Of a DNA stretch of 64,000 nucleotides, positions 7,424-16,721 are shown piece by piece. Below the pieces are notes generated by a model. It was not told where the DNA came from. It did not search any database and was given only the letters and a program-made list of their open reading frames with translations. Position 1 is the stretch's first letter. Each line of letters starts with the position of its first letter. The DNA lies in contig NZ_JASJNC010000006.1 in assembly GCF_030065545.1 (NCBI RefSeq), positions 1 through 64,000 on the forward strand, in the 5' to 3' direction. Made by a program: the position numbers and the translations under genes. Source of the DNA: Marinicella marina (GTDB lineage Bacteria; Pseudomonadota; Gammaproteobacteria; Xanthomonadales; Marinicellaceae).

Positions 7424-8017
7424 ATGCAGAAATTCACTCAACAAATCAAACCACACCTCAATCAAAATCTGATTGATGAAGATTTGTGGTTGGGTGCATC
7501 GGGTGACATGGAGCGGGCTGCTGCGGTGTTTTTTCCGTTTTACTGGAAACATGAAGAGCCTTGGGTGTTGTTGACCAAACGCAATGAACAACTCAAGCAC
7601 CATTCAGGTCAAGTCAGCTTTCCTGGTGGTGCACATGAACCACAAGATAAAAACATCAAGCACACGGCCTTGCGAGAAACCTTTGAAGAAATTGGTGTGG
7701 CACGTCAGCACATTGAGCTGTGGGGTTTTTTGGATGGATTGCCTTCTATCAGTGGCTTTCACGTCACACCCTTTGTCGGTGAAATCAAAGACGTGAGTGA
7801 ATTGGTGATTGATCACAATGAGGTGGATAAAGCTTTTGGTGTGCCTTTTAGTTTTTTCCAAGACCATAAAAACCGTACCAAACACCATGTGAAGACCCCT
7901 TGGGGCAAAAAACATTATTATGTTTTTGAATATAAAAAAGACGTGATTTGGGGTTTAACAGCCCAAATCATTGTACAATTAGTAGACAGAATGAACGAAG
8001 AAAACTATGAGCGGTAA
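7424..8017 (+). CDS. nudL: NUDIX hydrolase, probable CoA pyrophosphatase
   Basis: This 197-residue NUDIX enzyme belongs to the NudL/YeaB-type CoA diphosphatases, which split CoA into 3',5'-ADP and phosphopantetheine. The CoA-specific block ([20 protein letters not shown], about 45-64) runs into the NUDIX box (GGAHEPQDK... RETFEEIGV), where the catalytic glutamates are present. The ATG at 7424 has no strong ribosome site. The last 11 bases overlap miaB in another frame, so the two genes are likely translationally coupled. It lies immediately behind the FKBP terminator and so probably begins the nudL-miaB-phoH-ybeY transcript. Confidence 0.88.
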   Translation: MQKFTQQIKPHLNQNLIDEDLWLGASGDMERAAAVFFPFYWKHEEPWVLLTKRNEQLKHHSGQVSFPGGAHEPQDKNIKHTALRETFEEIGVARQHIELWGFLDGLPSISGFHVTPFVGEIKDVSELVIDHNEVDKAFGVPFSFFQDHKNRTKHHVKTPWGKKHYYVFEYKKDVIWGLTAQIIVQLVDRMNEENYER

Positions 8018-9341
8018 AGTATTTATCAGAACCCACGGCTGTCAGATGAATGAGTATGATTCTGACAAAATGCAAGACGTACTTTTGAAGTCACACGGCT
8101 TGAGCATCACCGATGTTGAAGAAGAGGCCGATGTGATTTTAATCAACACCTGTTCGATTCGTGAGAAAGCCCAAGAAAAAGTGTTCTCACAGCTGGGCCG
8201 CTGGCGCAAAATCAAAGAAAATAACCCTGATGTGATCATTGGTGTGGGCGGTTGTGTGGCCTCACAAGAAGGTGATGCCATCATCAAACGCGCGCCATAT
8301 GTGGATTTGGTGTTCGGTCCACAGACCATCCACCGTTTGCCTGAATTACTGAACGCCAGAAACGAGCAACAACAACCTCAGGTGGACATCTCGTTTCCAG
8401 AAATTGAAAAATTTGATAACTTACCCGAACCTCGAAAAGAGGGCCCTTCGGCCTTTGTGTCAATCATGGAAGGGTGCAGTAAGTACTGTTCTTTCTGTGT
8501 GGTGCCCTACACCCGTGGTGAGGAAGTGTCACGTCCAATGGATGGCATTTTGGCTGAGATCATGAAACTGGCCGAACAAGGCGTCAAAGAAGTCAACCTA
8601 TTGGGCCAAAACGTCAATGCCTACCGCGGCTTATCGCACGAGGGTGAGGTTGTTGACTTGGCTTTGTTGATTCATTATGTGGCGGCGATTGATGGCATTG
8701 AGCGCATCCGCTTCACCACTTCACACCCGGTAGAATTCACTGACGGTTTAATCGAAGCTTACCGCGATGTGCCAGAATTGGCGAATTACCTGCATCTACC
8801 GGTGCAGAGTGGTTCAGATCGCATTTTATCGATGATGAAGCGTGGCCACACCGCACTGGAATACAAACAAACCATACGTAAATTACGTGAGGTCAGACCC
8901 GACATCAGCTTGTCATCAGATTTTATTGTTGGTTTTCCTGGTGAAACGAAAAAAGATTTCGAAGACACCATGAAGTTAATCACTGACATTGGTTTTGATC
9001 AGTGTTTCAGCTTCATTTACTCGGCACGTCCAGGCACACCGGCTTCATCCATGCCTGACTTGGTCTCGATGGATGAGAAAAAAGCCCGTCTACAACATTT
9101 ACAAAGTACCATCAATGACATGGCGGCAAAAATCAGCCAAGATATGGTGGGCAGCACGCAGAAAATTCTGGTTGAGGGCACATCAAAGTGGTCAGATGAA
9201 GAACTTTCTGGTAAAACAGAGAACAACCGGGTGGTCAATTTTGCTGGCCCCCAAAGATTGATCGGTGAAATGGTCGACGTGGTCATCACCGAAGCATTAA
9301 GAAACTCTTTAAGAGGTCGCGTACTGATTGATGAAAAATGA
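8007..9341 (+). CDS. miaB: tRNA-2-methylthio-N6-dimethylallyladenosine synthase
   Basis: This 444-residue radical-SAM methylthiotransferase adds a methylthio group to i6A37 of tRNAs reading UNN codons. Three cysteines for the auxiliary [4Fe-4S] cluster lie in the N-terminal domain ([29 protein letters not shown]). The radical-SAM cluster motif CSKYCSFC is at about 157-164. A C-terminal TRAM domain (about 378-441) would bind tRNA. The length is normal for MiaB. It overlaps nudL by 11 bases and the start of phoH by about 10, so this is a tightly packed operon. Confidence 0.96.
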   Translation: MSGKVFIRTHGCQMNEYDSDKMQDVLLKSHGLSITDVEEEADVILINTCSIREKAQEKVFSQLGRWRKIKENNPDVIIGVGGCVASQEGDAIIKRAPYVDLVFGPQTIHRLPELLNARNEQQQPQVDISFPEIEKFDNLPEPRKEGPSAFVSIMEGCSKYCSFCVVPYTRGEEVSRPMDGILAEIMKLAEQGVKEVNLLGQNVNAYRGLSHEGEVVDLALLIHYVAAIDGIERIRFTTSHPVEFTDGLIEAYRDVPELANYLHLPVQSGSDRILSMMKRGHTALEYKQTIRKLREVRPDISLSSDFIVGFPGETKKDFEDTMKLITDIGFDQCFSFIYSARPGTPASSMPDLVSMDEKKARLQHLQSTINDMAAKISQDMVGSTQKILVEGTSKWSDEELSGKTENNRVVNFAGPQRLIGEMVDVVITEALRNSLRGRVLIDEK

Positions 9342-10326
9342 AGCCAAGGCAGAAACAATGAACGCAACAGGAAAAGCAGCAGTTCGTAACATGGAATTTA
9401 CCGATGTCAACAACGGCAGTCTGGTTAACCTCTATGGACAACAAGACATTCACCTTAAATTACTGGCAGAACATACCGAGACTGACATCCATGCCCGCGG
9501 CCATAATTTTCAAATCAAAGGTGAAGAGGGTAACGTCAATCAGGCCGCAAAAATGCTGCATCTGCTGGTCAAAGAGGCACGCAAAGAAGCCCTGAATCCT
9601 GAGATTGTACATGTCATCTTGGCCGGTAATGCCAGCAAACCTGACTACGAACCGCAAGAAGTTGCAATCAAAACCAAAGCCGGTGTCATCACCGGGCGTT
9701 CTGATAACCAAAAAGAATACCTGCACAATATCGTCACCCATGACATTAATTTCGGTATTGGTCCAGCGGGAACAGGTAAAACCTATTTGGCGGTGGCTTG
9801 TGCTGTTGAAGCGTTTTTGACTGATCGAGTCAGGCGTTTGGTGTTGGTCAGACCTGCTGTGGAAGCGGGTGAACGTTTGGGTTTCCTTCCAGGTGATTTA
9901 AGTGAGAAGGTAGATCCTTATCTGCGTCCTTTGTACGATGCCTTGTATGACATGTTAGGGCACAACAAAGTCGAAAAGATGCTGGAAAAAAACGAAATTG
10001 AAGTGGCACCTTTGGCATTCATGCGCGGCCGGACGTTGAATGATGCTTATGTGATTTTAGATGAAGCTCAGAACACCACGGTTGAACAAATGAAGATGTT
10101 TTTGACTCGTACTGGCTTTAATACTACGGTGGTGGTCACAGGTGACATCACGCAGATTGATTTACGTCCCGGCGAAAAATCTGGTTTGAAACATGCCATG
10201 GAAATCTTGCAAGACATCAAAGGCATCAGTTTCAGTTGGTTCAAATCAAAAGACGTGGTCAGACATAACTTGGTGCAGAAAATTGTTGATGCTTATGACA
10301 AGCAAAAGCCCAAATCTCAGTCTTAA
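9331..10326 (+). CDS. ybeZ: PhoH-like ATPase (YbeZ)
   Basis: This P-loop ATPase of about 331 residues works with YbeY in rRNA and RNA maturation. An N-terminal KH-like part is followed by the Walker A motif [11 protein letters not shown] near residue 144, [13 protein letters not shown] and the Walker B motif [12 protein letters not shown]. The start is uncertain: ATG at 9331 overlaps miaB, while ATG at 9358 has AAGG at good spacing, and a third in-frame ATG precedes MEFTDVNNG. The neighbour ybeY supports the assignment. No separate regulatory site is visible. Confidence 0.93.
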   Translation: MKNEAKAETMNATGKAAVRNMEFTDVNNGSLVNLYGQQDIHLKLLAEHTETDIHARGHNFQIKGEEGNVNQAAKMLHLLVKEARKEALNPEIVHVILAGNASKPDYEPQEVAIKTKAGVITGRSDNQKEYLHNIVTHDINFGIGPAGTGKTYLAVACAVEAFLTDRVRRLVLVRPAVEAGERLGFLPGDLSEKVDPYLRPLYDALYDMLGHNKVEKMLEKNEIEVAPLAFMRGRTLNDAYVILDEAQNTTVEQMKMFLTRTGFNTTVVVTGDITQIDLRPGEKSGLKHAMEILQDIKGISFSWFKSKDVVRHNLVQKIVDAYDKQKPKSQS

Positions 10327-10351
10327 TCATCGTGCTGAACCAGCGGACTGA

Positions 10352-10795
10352 ATGATCCAAATTGAGCTGATCAACGAAGGCCAATTAAATGCCCCCGCAG
10401 CAGCCGAATTCGAGCAATGGCTGGCGCCACTTTCAGCGAAACTACAAGCCACAGGTGAAGTCTGTATCAAAATCATTGATGCCGATGAAAGCCAGTACTT
10501 GAATCAAACCTACCGTGGTAAAGACCGGCCTACCAATGTGCTTTCTTTCCCCTCAGAAATTCCAGACTTTGTCGACTCCGATCACTTGGGAGACTTGGCC
10601 ATCTGTATGCCGATTGTCACAACTGAAGCAGAACAACAAAACAAACCTCTGAAACACCATTGGGCGCACATGATGATCCATGGCGTACTGCATTTATTGG
10701 GTTATGACCACATTGAAGAAGATGAGGCCGATGAGATGGAAGCGCTGGAGGTTGAGATATTGGCACATTTGGAGATTCCTAACCCCTATCAATAA
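10352..10795 (+). CDS. ybeY: Endoribonuclease YbeY (rRNA maturation)
   Basis: This 147-residue zinc-dependent single-strand endoribonuclease takes part in 16S rRNA 3' end processing and ribosome quality control. The zinc motif [11 protein letters not shown] is intact (about 110-120) and is preceded by the family block [14 protein letters not shown]. The length is normal. It follows phoH by 25 bases. In many gammaproteobacteria ybeX/corC and lnt come next; here the next gene is a small membrane protein instead. Confidence 0.95.
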   Translation: MIQIELINEGQLNAPAAAEFEQWLAPLSAKLQATGEVCIKIIDADESQYLNQTYRGKDRPTNVLSFPSEIPDFVDSDHLGDLAICMPIVTTEAEQQNKPLKHHWAHMMIHGVLHLLGYDHIEEDEADEMEALEVEILAHLEIPNPYQ

Positions 10796-10821
10796 CTGAA
10801 GCTTAAGAGGTTTATCAAAAT

Positions 10822-11187
10822 ATGTCTCATCCCAAAAAAGACAACCACCCGGAAACGGATAGGGTGAGGCTTCTTGAGCCCAGTTTTTCACTGTATCTAT
10901 GGGTGGGTGTGGTGGTGTTTATGGTTTGGGTGATTTTAATAGCAACTGTCATTCCATCTGGGTATGTCATTCCTGTTGTCATTGTTTTATCGGTAGCGCC
11001 CTCGGTAGCCGTCAAGCCAGTGGCACATTTGATTGCTAAAATTGCTGAGCAGAAAAAAGCCCGTCCTGGACTTTGGTTTAAAGCAGATGCAGAAAGGGAA
11101 AAAAGGCGTTATGGGCCCTTACGTGCACATCGTTTGTTTGGTCACAAAATTGGTACTAAGAAAAAGTGGACAGATAAGCCAAAATAA
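10822..11187 (+). CDS. Two-helix membrane protein, unknown function
   Basis: This 121-residue protein is unrecognised. A polar N-terminus is followed by two hydrophobic helices (about 24-46 and 48-70) and a long, strongly basic cytoplasmic tail (EKRRYGPLRAHRLFGHKIGTKKKW). The tail could bind nucleic acid, phospholipid or ribosome, but there is no direct evidence. AAGAGG at 10806-10811 supports the start. It is 26 bases behind ybeY and probably co-transcribed, in the place where corC often lies. Confidence 0.72.
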   Translation: MSHPKKDNHPETDRVRLLEPSFSLYLWVGVVVFMVWVILIATVIPSGYVIPVVIVLSVAPSVAVKPVAHLIAKIAEQKKARPGLWFKADAEREKRRYGPLRAHRLFGHKIGTKKKWTDKPK

Positions 11188-11320
11188 ACTTTTGAACTTG
11201 TAACTATGCTCCTGCAAGGAAATGCATGGCTTAAAACTTAGTTAACACAACCTAATGACGGCATCTAGATTGCTTTTAATGAACATTGATCGGTGGTGAT
11301 GAGCTAGCAAGATCATGTTA

Positions 11321-11351
11321 TTGAACCCATGGAAAAATCTGCTGCTACAAT
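11321..11351 (+). promoter_or_regulatory. Possible promoter of the Atm1-type ABC gene
   Basis: TTGAAC (11321-11326) and TACAAT (11346-11351) are separated by 19 bases, longer than ideal. They lie within the 191-base gap before the ABC transporter gene, 28 bases upstream of its start. Confidence 0.35.
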
Positions 11352-11378
11352 ACCCCATTATTCAATTCATTTTAAGCC

Positions 11379-13178
11379 ATGCGCGGAAATCCCATACCTG
11401 AATCTAACGAAGCCGAAAACTGGGGCGTCTTGAAGCGATTGGTACCTTACCTCACTGAATTCAAATGGCGGGTTATTCTGGCTTTGTTGTTCCTGGTGGG
11501 GGCGAAATTAGCCACCACGGGCATGCCCTTTATGGTCAAAGGCATTGTTGATCAATTAGGTGCAAAAGAAAACACCGACACCAGTGCGTGGTTATTGGCC
11601 CCGGTGGGCTTGGTTTTCGTCTATGGTGCGTTGCGTTTTGCCAATGTGCTGTTTGGAGAAATTCGAGATACTTTATTTGGCCGGGTGACTGAAAGGGCCA
11701 TGCGTCGGGTCGCGCATGAAGTGTTTGTGCATTTGCATCAATTGGATTTGGCTTATCATTTGAACCGCAAAACAGGTGCCGTTTCGCGCGACATTGAGCG
11801 CGGTGTCAGTGGTATCAGCTTTTTACTGCGATTTATGGTGTTCAGTATCTTACCGGCCTTGATAGAAATCCTGTTGGTGGTGGGAATTTTGTTGTTTCAG
11901 TATGGCTGGTCTTTCGGCTTGACCACTTTTGTTGCAATTGTTGTTTATATCTTTTACTCAATGAAAGTCACCAATTGGCGGCGGGCTTTTCTCAGGGAAG
12001 CCAACACCGCAGATTCAGCCAGTTCCTCTCGTGCGATTGACAGCCTGCTGAATTATGAGACGGTCAAGTACTACACCAACGAAAGTTTTGAGGCCGATCG
12101 CTATGATGTCAATCTGCAGCAATTAGAGCAAGCCAAACGAAAGAACCGCTTGTCACTATTTGTGCTCAATGGTGGCCAAGCCTTGATCATCAGTCTATCA
12201 ATGACAGCCATGATGCTGCTGGCGGTGTTGGGCGTGCAAGATGGACAGATGAGTGTCGGTGATTTTGTCCTGGTCAATGCCTTTATGATGCAATTATTCA
12301 TACCGCTGGGTTCACTCGGTTTTGTTTATCGTGAAATTAAGACTTCAATGATTAACATCGAGCAACTGTTCAATATCTTGGATGTCCCGCCTCAAATCAC
12401 CGATGTACCGGATGCTGCAGCATTGCAGATTAGCTCGGGTCAAATAACATTCAGTGATGTGTCGTTCCATTACCGCCAAGATCGCGAAATCATCAGCAAG
12501 CTGAACTTGAACATTGAAGCAGGACAAACTGTGGCCGTGGTTGGTCCCAGTGGCTCAGGAAAGTCGACATTGGTCAAATTGTTGTTTCGTTTTTATGACC
12601 CGACTTCAGGGGCCATCAGTATTGATGATCAGAACCTCAAGGCGGTGACTCAAAATTCGTTACGCAAAGCGATTGGTATTGTGCCGCAAGAAACGGTACT
12701 GTTTAATGACTCTATTTGGGAGAACATCCGTTACGGCTGTCCTGAAGCCAGTGATGAGGCCGTAGAGAAAGCCATCAGCATGGCGTACTTGGATGATTTT
12801 ATCAAGCAACTGCCTGATGGCACTGAGACCCAAGTCGGTGAACGCGGTTTGAAGTTATCAGGTGGTGAGAAACAACGCGTGGCCATTGCCAGAACTATTC
12901 TGAAAAAACCACCTATCATGGTCTTTGATGAGGCCACTTCATCGCTGGATAGCCACGCTGAAAGGATGATATTGGATGCCATTTCCGAACTCTCCAAAAA
13001 CACCACCAGCTTAGTCATAGCACACCGATTATCGACCGTTGTTAACGCCGATAAAATCTGCGTGTTGGTGCAAGGCGCATTGGCAGAACAGGGCACCCAT
13101 CAAGAGCTGCTCAAACTCGGTGGTGTTTATGCCAGTTTGTGGGCAGCACAACAAGAGGAAGAGGACACAAGCTTTTAA
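11379..13178 (+). CDS. Atm1/HMT1-type ABC exporter (fused membrane and ATPase)
   Basis: This 599-residue half-transporter resembles the bacterial Atm1/ABCB7 family, which exports glutathione-linked sulfur compounds or metal-thiol conjugates. Six transmembrane helices (about 28-310) precede the nucleotide-binding domain with Walker A GPSGSGKST near 387, signature LSGGEKQRVAIART near 492, Walker B IMVFDEATSSLD and the switch AHRLSTV. The segments FHYRQDREIISKLNL and FEADRYDVNLQ are typical of the family. It should act as a homodimer in the inner membrane. The actual substrate is unknown, since no metal or glutathione genes lie beside it. Confidence 0.9.
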   Translation: MRGNPIPESNEAENWGVLKRLVPYLTEFKWRVILALLFLVGAKLATTGMPFMVKGIVDQLGAKENTDTSAWLLAPVGLVFVYGALRFANVLFGEIRDTLFGRVTERAMRRVAHEVFVHLHQLDLAYHLNRKTGAVSRDIERGVSGISFLLRFMVFSILPALIEILLVVGILLFQYGWSFGLTTFVAIVVYIFYSMKVTNWRRAFLREANTADSASSSRAIDSLLNYETVKYYTNESFEADRYDVNLQQLEQAKRKNRLSLFVLNGGQALIISLSMTAMMLLAVLGVQDGQMSVGDFVLVNAFMMQLFIPLGSLGFVYREIKTSMINIEQLFNILDVPPQITDVPDAAALQISSGQITFSDVSFHYRQDREIISKLNLNIEAGQTVAVVGPSGSGKSTLVKLLFRFYDPTSGAISIDDQNLKAVTQNSLRKAIGIVPQETVLFNDSIWENIRYGCPEASDEAVEKAISMAYLDDFIKQLPDGTETQVGERGLKLSGGEKQRVAIARTILKKPPIMVFDEATSSLDSHAERMILDAISELSKNTTSLVIAHRLSTVVNADKICVLVQGALAEQGTHQELLKLGGVYASLWAAQQEEEDTSF

Positions 13179-13273
13179 AACCGCTGCTGCCAGAACACTT
13201 GGTTTTTTTCTTTGTGGGTAATTAAGGTGATACAATTTGTCATCAATTCTTTAAACATTTTGGGTGTTTTTTA

Positions 13274-14281
13274 ATGGACTTTTTGGCGGATTTTTTATTG
13301 CGTTTATTGGCTCAATTCCAGTCTCCGACTTTGGGTTTTTTGATTGGTGGTATGTTGTTGGTGGCTTGCGGCAGCAAATTAACCATTCCAGATGCCATTT
13401 ATAAGTTCATCGTTTTTATGCTGTTGATGAAGATCGGTCTGAAAGGTGGCATGGAAATCAGAGACGCCAATCTGGCTGAGATGTTTCTACCAGCTGTGAT
13501 TACCATCGTCATTGGGGTGGTCATTGTGTTGCTGGGCATTTTGTTCTTCTCATTCATATCGAGCATCAAAAAAGAGGATGGTTACGCCACGGCTGGCTTG
13601 TTCGGTGCCGTCAGTGCTTCCACTTTTGCCGCGGCCATGGTGTTGTTGGAAGAGGAGGCGATTGCTTATGAGGCTTGGGTGCCCGCTTTGTATCCTTTCA
13701 TGGACATACCGGCCTTGGTTTTGGCCATTGTTTTGGCCAATGTTTACATGAAAAAACAGCAGCAAGGCAACACAACTGAAGTGAATGTTTGGGGCATCAT
13801 CAAAGAAAGTTTACAAGGCTCGGCGTTATCGGCTTTGATATTAGGCTTGGCGCTGGGACTTTTCACCACCCCAGATAAAGTGTTTGGTAGTTTCTATGAA
13901 CCGCTGTTTCGTGGTTTCTTATCGATCTTGATGCTGATTATGGGCATGGAGGCTTATGCCAGAATCCATGAACTGAAGCGGGTTGCACAGTGGTATGCCG
14001 TGTATGCCTTTTTTGCGCCCATAATACATGGTTTGTTGGCTTTTGGATTGGGCACACTGGCACATTACTGGGTGGGTTTCAGTCCAGGTGGTGTGGTGTT
14101 GTTGGCGGTTATGGCTGCATCCAGTTCAGACATTTCAGGGCCGCCGACCTTACGCAGTGGCATTCCATCGGCCAATCCATCAGCTTACATTGGTGCATCC
14201 ACCAGTGTCGGTACACCAGTGGCAATCGCAGTATGTATTCCATTATTTATCGTGATGGCTCAAACAATTTTCGAGGTTTAA
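13274..14281 (+). CDS. sbtA: SbtA-type sodium-dependent bicarbonate transporter
   Basis: This 335-residue inner-membrane permease strongly resembles cyanobacterial SbtA, a high-affinity Na+/HCO3- symporter. Family blocks seen include LLAQFQSPTLGFLIGGM, YPFMDIPALVLAIVLANVY, RGFLSILMLIMGMEAYAR and the signature SSSDISGPPTLRSGIPSANP. About ten hydrophobic helices are visible. The hydrophilic loop in the middle is only about 15 residues (KKQQQGNTTEVNVWG), much shorter than in the Synechocystis protein. The ribosome site is weak. The PII-like gene follows seven bases later, matching the sbtA-sbtB pair. Confidence 0.92.
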   Translation: MDFLADFLLRLLAQFQSPTLGFLIGGMLLVACGSKLTIPDAIYKFIVFMLLMKIGLKGGMEIRDANLAEMFLPAVITIVIGVVIVLLGILFFSFISSIKKEDGYATAGLFGAVSASTFAAAMVLLEEEAIAYEAWVPALYPFMDIPALVLAIVLANVYMKKQQQGNTTEVNVWGIIKESLQGSALSALILGLALGLFTTPDKVFGSFYEPLFRGFLSILMLIMGMEAYARIHELKRVAQWYAVYAFFAPIIHGLLAFGLGTLAHYWVGFSPGGVVLLAVMAASSSDISGPPTLRSGIPSANPSAYIGASTSVGTPVAIAVCIPLFIVMAQTIFEV

Positions 14282-14288
14282 TTCAATC

Positions 14289-14612
14289 ATGACTCTACAT
14301 GTAGCAGAAAAGGTGGTTATCATCACCGAAAAAATAATCGCCAAAGGCGTTTGTCAGATCATTGATGGGTGTGGTGCAACTGGATACACCATCGTGCCCG
14401 CTGGCGGCAAGGGCAGTCGCAACATGAGATCCACCACCGAACGTGCTTCTGTGGTGGATGATTTTGCTAACATCAAAATAGAAATCATTGTCAATGATTA
14501 CGCCATGGCTGAGGCCATCATGGATCAAGTCAAAGATAAATACTTCAATAACTATTCAGGCATCACTTACTTAGAAGACATTAAGATATTGCGTCCTGAA
14601 AAGTTCTCATAA
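14289..14612 (+). CDS. sbtB: SbtB-like PII signalling protein
   Basis: This 107-residue trimeric PII-like protein is expected to bind adenine nucleotides (cAMP, AMP, ADP in cyanobacteria) and dock onto SbtA. It shares the opening VVIITEKIIAKGVCQIIDGCGA, the T-loop GGKGSRNMRST and the core KYFNNYSGITYLED. The C-terminal cysteine pair of many cyanobacterial SbtB proteins (a CGPxGC redox tail) is absent; the protein ends at LRPEKFS. The regulation may therefore be redox-independent, which is inference. It lies seven bases behind sbtA. Confidence 0.9.
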   Translation: MTLHVAEKVVIITEKIIAKGVCQIIDGCGATGYTIVPAGGKGSRNMRSTTERASVVDDFANIKIEIIVNDYAMAEAIMDQVKDKYFNNYSGITYLEDIKILRPEKFS

Positions 14613-14629
14613 AGTGGGTGGTTTGAAAG

Positions 14630-14932
14630 ATGTCAGCTGAAATTAATGTCATAGGCCTGAACTTGGTGGTGATGCTGTTATCCTATTTCTGGATATACCC
14701 CAAATTTTGTGGTGCAGACATCAAAAAAATCATCAACAATGACTTGATTGCCACCGCTTTGGTGCTGATGGTGGTTGGGTCGGTTTATTGGGGATCTGGT
14801 GTCGAATTCAGTTTGTTGTTTTTATCTGTAAACTGGTTTTGGTTTACACTTACTACCTATTTGTTATTGGAATTGCCTTTTATGCTTTGGTATTTCAATA
14901 AATATGATGTTTGGTCTGACTTAGATAATTAG
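14630..14932 (+). CDS. Small membrane protein behind sbtAB
   Basis: This 100-residue protein is unrecognised. Three hydrophobic segments are visible at about 6-23, 38-58 and 62-90, with an acidic C-terminus (KYDVWSDLDN). It follows sbtB by 17 bases and shares its direction, so it is probably in the same transcript. It could be an accessory subunit of the transporter or unrelated. A typical ribosome site is not obvious (GGTGGTTTGAAAG upstream). It has no motif for a known family. Confidence 0.7.
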   Translation: MSAEINVIGLNLVVMLLSYFWIYPKFCGADIKKIINNDLIATALVLMVVGSVYWGSGVEFSLLFLSVNWFWFTLTTYLLLELPFMLWYFNKYDVWSDLDN

Positions 14933-14943
14933 GAGGTTTTAAA

Positions 14944-15132
14944 ATGGATACAACTTTTTTAGCAGGTGTCAGCAATGAGTTTTATGCAGGTTGGGGCACA
15001 TTGGCATTGATCAACTGTGTGTTGGCTCAAGGTAAAAATCGCAGCGGCTTGTTGTGGTTGGTGCTTTCTTTGTTTATTGGACCCTTTGTGACACTGATTT
15101 TGGCATTTTTATCCAAGCCAAGTCACAAATAA
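14944..15132 (+). CDS. Tiny two-helix membrane protein behind sbtAB
   Basis: This 62-residue protein is unrecognised. Two short hydrophobic helices (about 14-29 and 36-56) are separated by a basic turn (QGKNRSGLLW). AGGAGG at 14931-14936 is the strongest ribosome site in this stretch, so the small gene is very likely translated. It lies 11 bases behind the previous gene and is the last member of the sbtA-sbtB cluster. Its glycine-rich second half (LFIGPFVTLILAFL) resembles many short membrane proteins with no assigned role. Confidence 0.72.
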   Translation: MDTTFLAGVSNEFYAGWGTLALINCVLAQGKNRSGLLWLVLSLFIGPFVTLILAFLSKPSHK

Positions 15133-15299
15133 CTGCCATAAATTTCAAGCATCAACCAGTCCCTGAAGGTCTGTTTCTTAGGCAGGCGATGCAGCCCTTG
15201 AAAAGTACCAACAAAGCAATAACTTACTGTGTTTATTTGTTCTGGTGAAGGATGTCAGCTAGAATGAGGCTCTCTGACAGCAGATCTATGAATTAAGGA

Positions 15300-16721
15300 A
15301 TGATTATAGTACCCACTGAAAAGCGCTTTGATTGGCAAAATGCACCGCTTGTGCTGTTTGCCATCGTGGTTATCAATGTTTTGGTTTTTTATGTTTACCA
15401 AACCGGCGATACCGATCATTTTGAAGAAGCCGTTAATCTGTATGTTTCAGATGGTATTTATGACAATGAGAAACAGCTTTATGAGGATTTCTTAGTCGCC
15501 AATGAATCACTGGAAGCATTGAACTTATTTCGCGAAGTTCAAGCCCACCCACAACCCACTTATGCGGCATTTATAATCCTCCAAGACCAAGCATTTTATG
15601 AGCACATGCTGGCCAACGCAGCCGAATTTTTTGCCGCAGATTATTACGTTTATTGGGAGTACCAAAGGCAATACATCCATGACATGATGTTTGAGGTCAG
15701 TTACCAAAAACACGGGCTGGTTGCAAAAGACATCAAAATAACATCACTGATAACCCATCAGTTTTTGCATGGCGGTACCATGCACCTGCTGGGTAACATG
15801 TTTTTTCTGATTATTTGTGGCTTTGCGGTTGAAGCCAGTTTAGGACATAAAAAGTTTTTGTTGTTCTACTTACTCACAGGCATTGGTGCTGGTCTCGCTC
15901 AAGCTGTTATGGATCTGGACAGCGATGTGCCGTTGATAGGTGCATCTGGCGCCGTGTCAGGTGTCATGGCGATGTATTTAGGTATATTCCGATTGAAGAA
16001 AATAGAGTTCTTTTATTGGTTCTTCGTTTTTGTGGGCTACTTTCGGGCACCGGCACTGTTTATTTTGCCGTTTTACATTGGCAATGAACTGTATTCCATG
16101 TGGTCTATGCCAGAAACCAACGTGGCTTTTATGGCCCATGTGGGTGGCTTTGTGACCGGTGCCATTTTGATTGGTTTATTGGTCTGGTTAAAACCAGAAA
16201 CTTTAAACCAACAATATATTGATGAGGACCAGGCCGCCAACCCGGAACAGGTCAGTCTCAATCAAATTTATCAAAGCCTAGAAAAATACCAGTTTGATAA
16301 AGCGCTCAAACAGGTTAACCAACACATTTCAGATTATGGCCCTGATTTCAATTTGAAAGTATTGAAGTACAAACTGCTGCAAGTGACAAAGCCCGAAATG
16401 GCTGCTGAATACTTCAGTTCATTGGTGAGCACAATCAAGCCCAATCACCAACAATTAGCCAAGATAGAAAAGATGTGGCAGGCATTGTCAAAAGATGAGC
16501 GGGTGATTGATGCCGAAGCACAATATAAGTTGGCATGGAACTTCATTACTGTCCCTGACTACATTGATGAGGCCATCAAAATCTTCCAACAAATGTACCA
16601 GGCAGATAACAAGCATCCTGCTTTGAATGTGTTGGCGAAAAAAATAGCTTTTGCTTATAAACGGCTGGAGAATCGGGCTGAAACTGATAAATACATGGCC
16701 TTAGCCCAGGAGCTCAGTTGA
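15300..16721 (+). CDS. Rhomboid intramembrane serine protease with C-terminal repeats
   Basis: This 473-residue rhomboid-family protease cleaves membrane-anchored proteins within the bilayer. The fold motifs are HGGTMHLLGNMFFL near 157, the catalytic serine in GASGAVSG near 216 and the catalytic histidine in AHVGGFVTGA near 280, giving the Ser-His dyad. A long acidic insert (about 35-135) between the first and second helices is predicted to face the periplasm. The C-terminal third (about 315-473) is helical and TPR-like. It shares a TGATG-type junction with the next gene, which suggests a joint function. Confidence 0.9.
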   Translation: MIIVPTEKRFDWQNAPLVLFAIVVINVLVFYVYQTGDTDHFEEAVNLYVSDGIYDNEKQLYEDFLVANESLEALNLFREVQAHPQPTYAAFIILQDQAFYEHMLANAAEFFAADYYVYWEYQRQYIHDMMFEVSYQKHGLVAKDIKITSLITHQFLHGGTMHLLGNMFFLIICGFAVEASLGHKKFLLFYLLTGIGAGLAQAVMDLDSDVPLIGASGAVSGVMAMYLGIFRLKKIEFFYWFFVFVGYFRAPALFILPFYIGNELYSMWSMPETNVAFMAHVGGFVTGAILIGLLVWLKPETLNQQYIDEDQAANPEQVSLNQIYQSLEKYQFDKALKQVNQHISDYGPDFNLKVLKYKLLQVTKPEMAAEYFSSLVSTIKPNHQQLAKIEKMWQALSKDERVIDAEAQYKLAWNFITVPDYIDEAIKIFQQMYQADNKHPALNVLAKKIAFAYKRLENRAETDKYMALAQELS

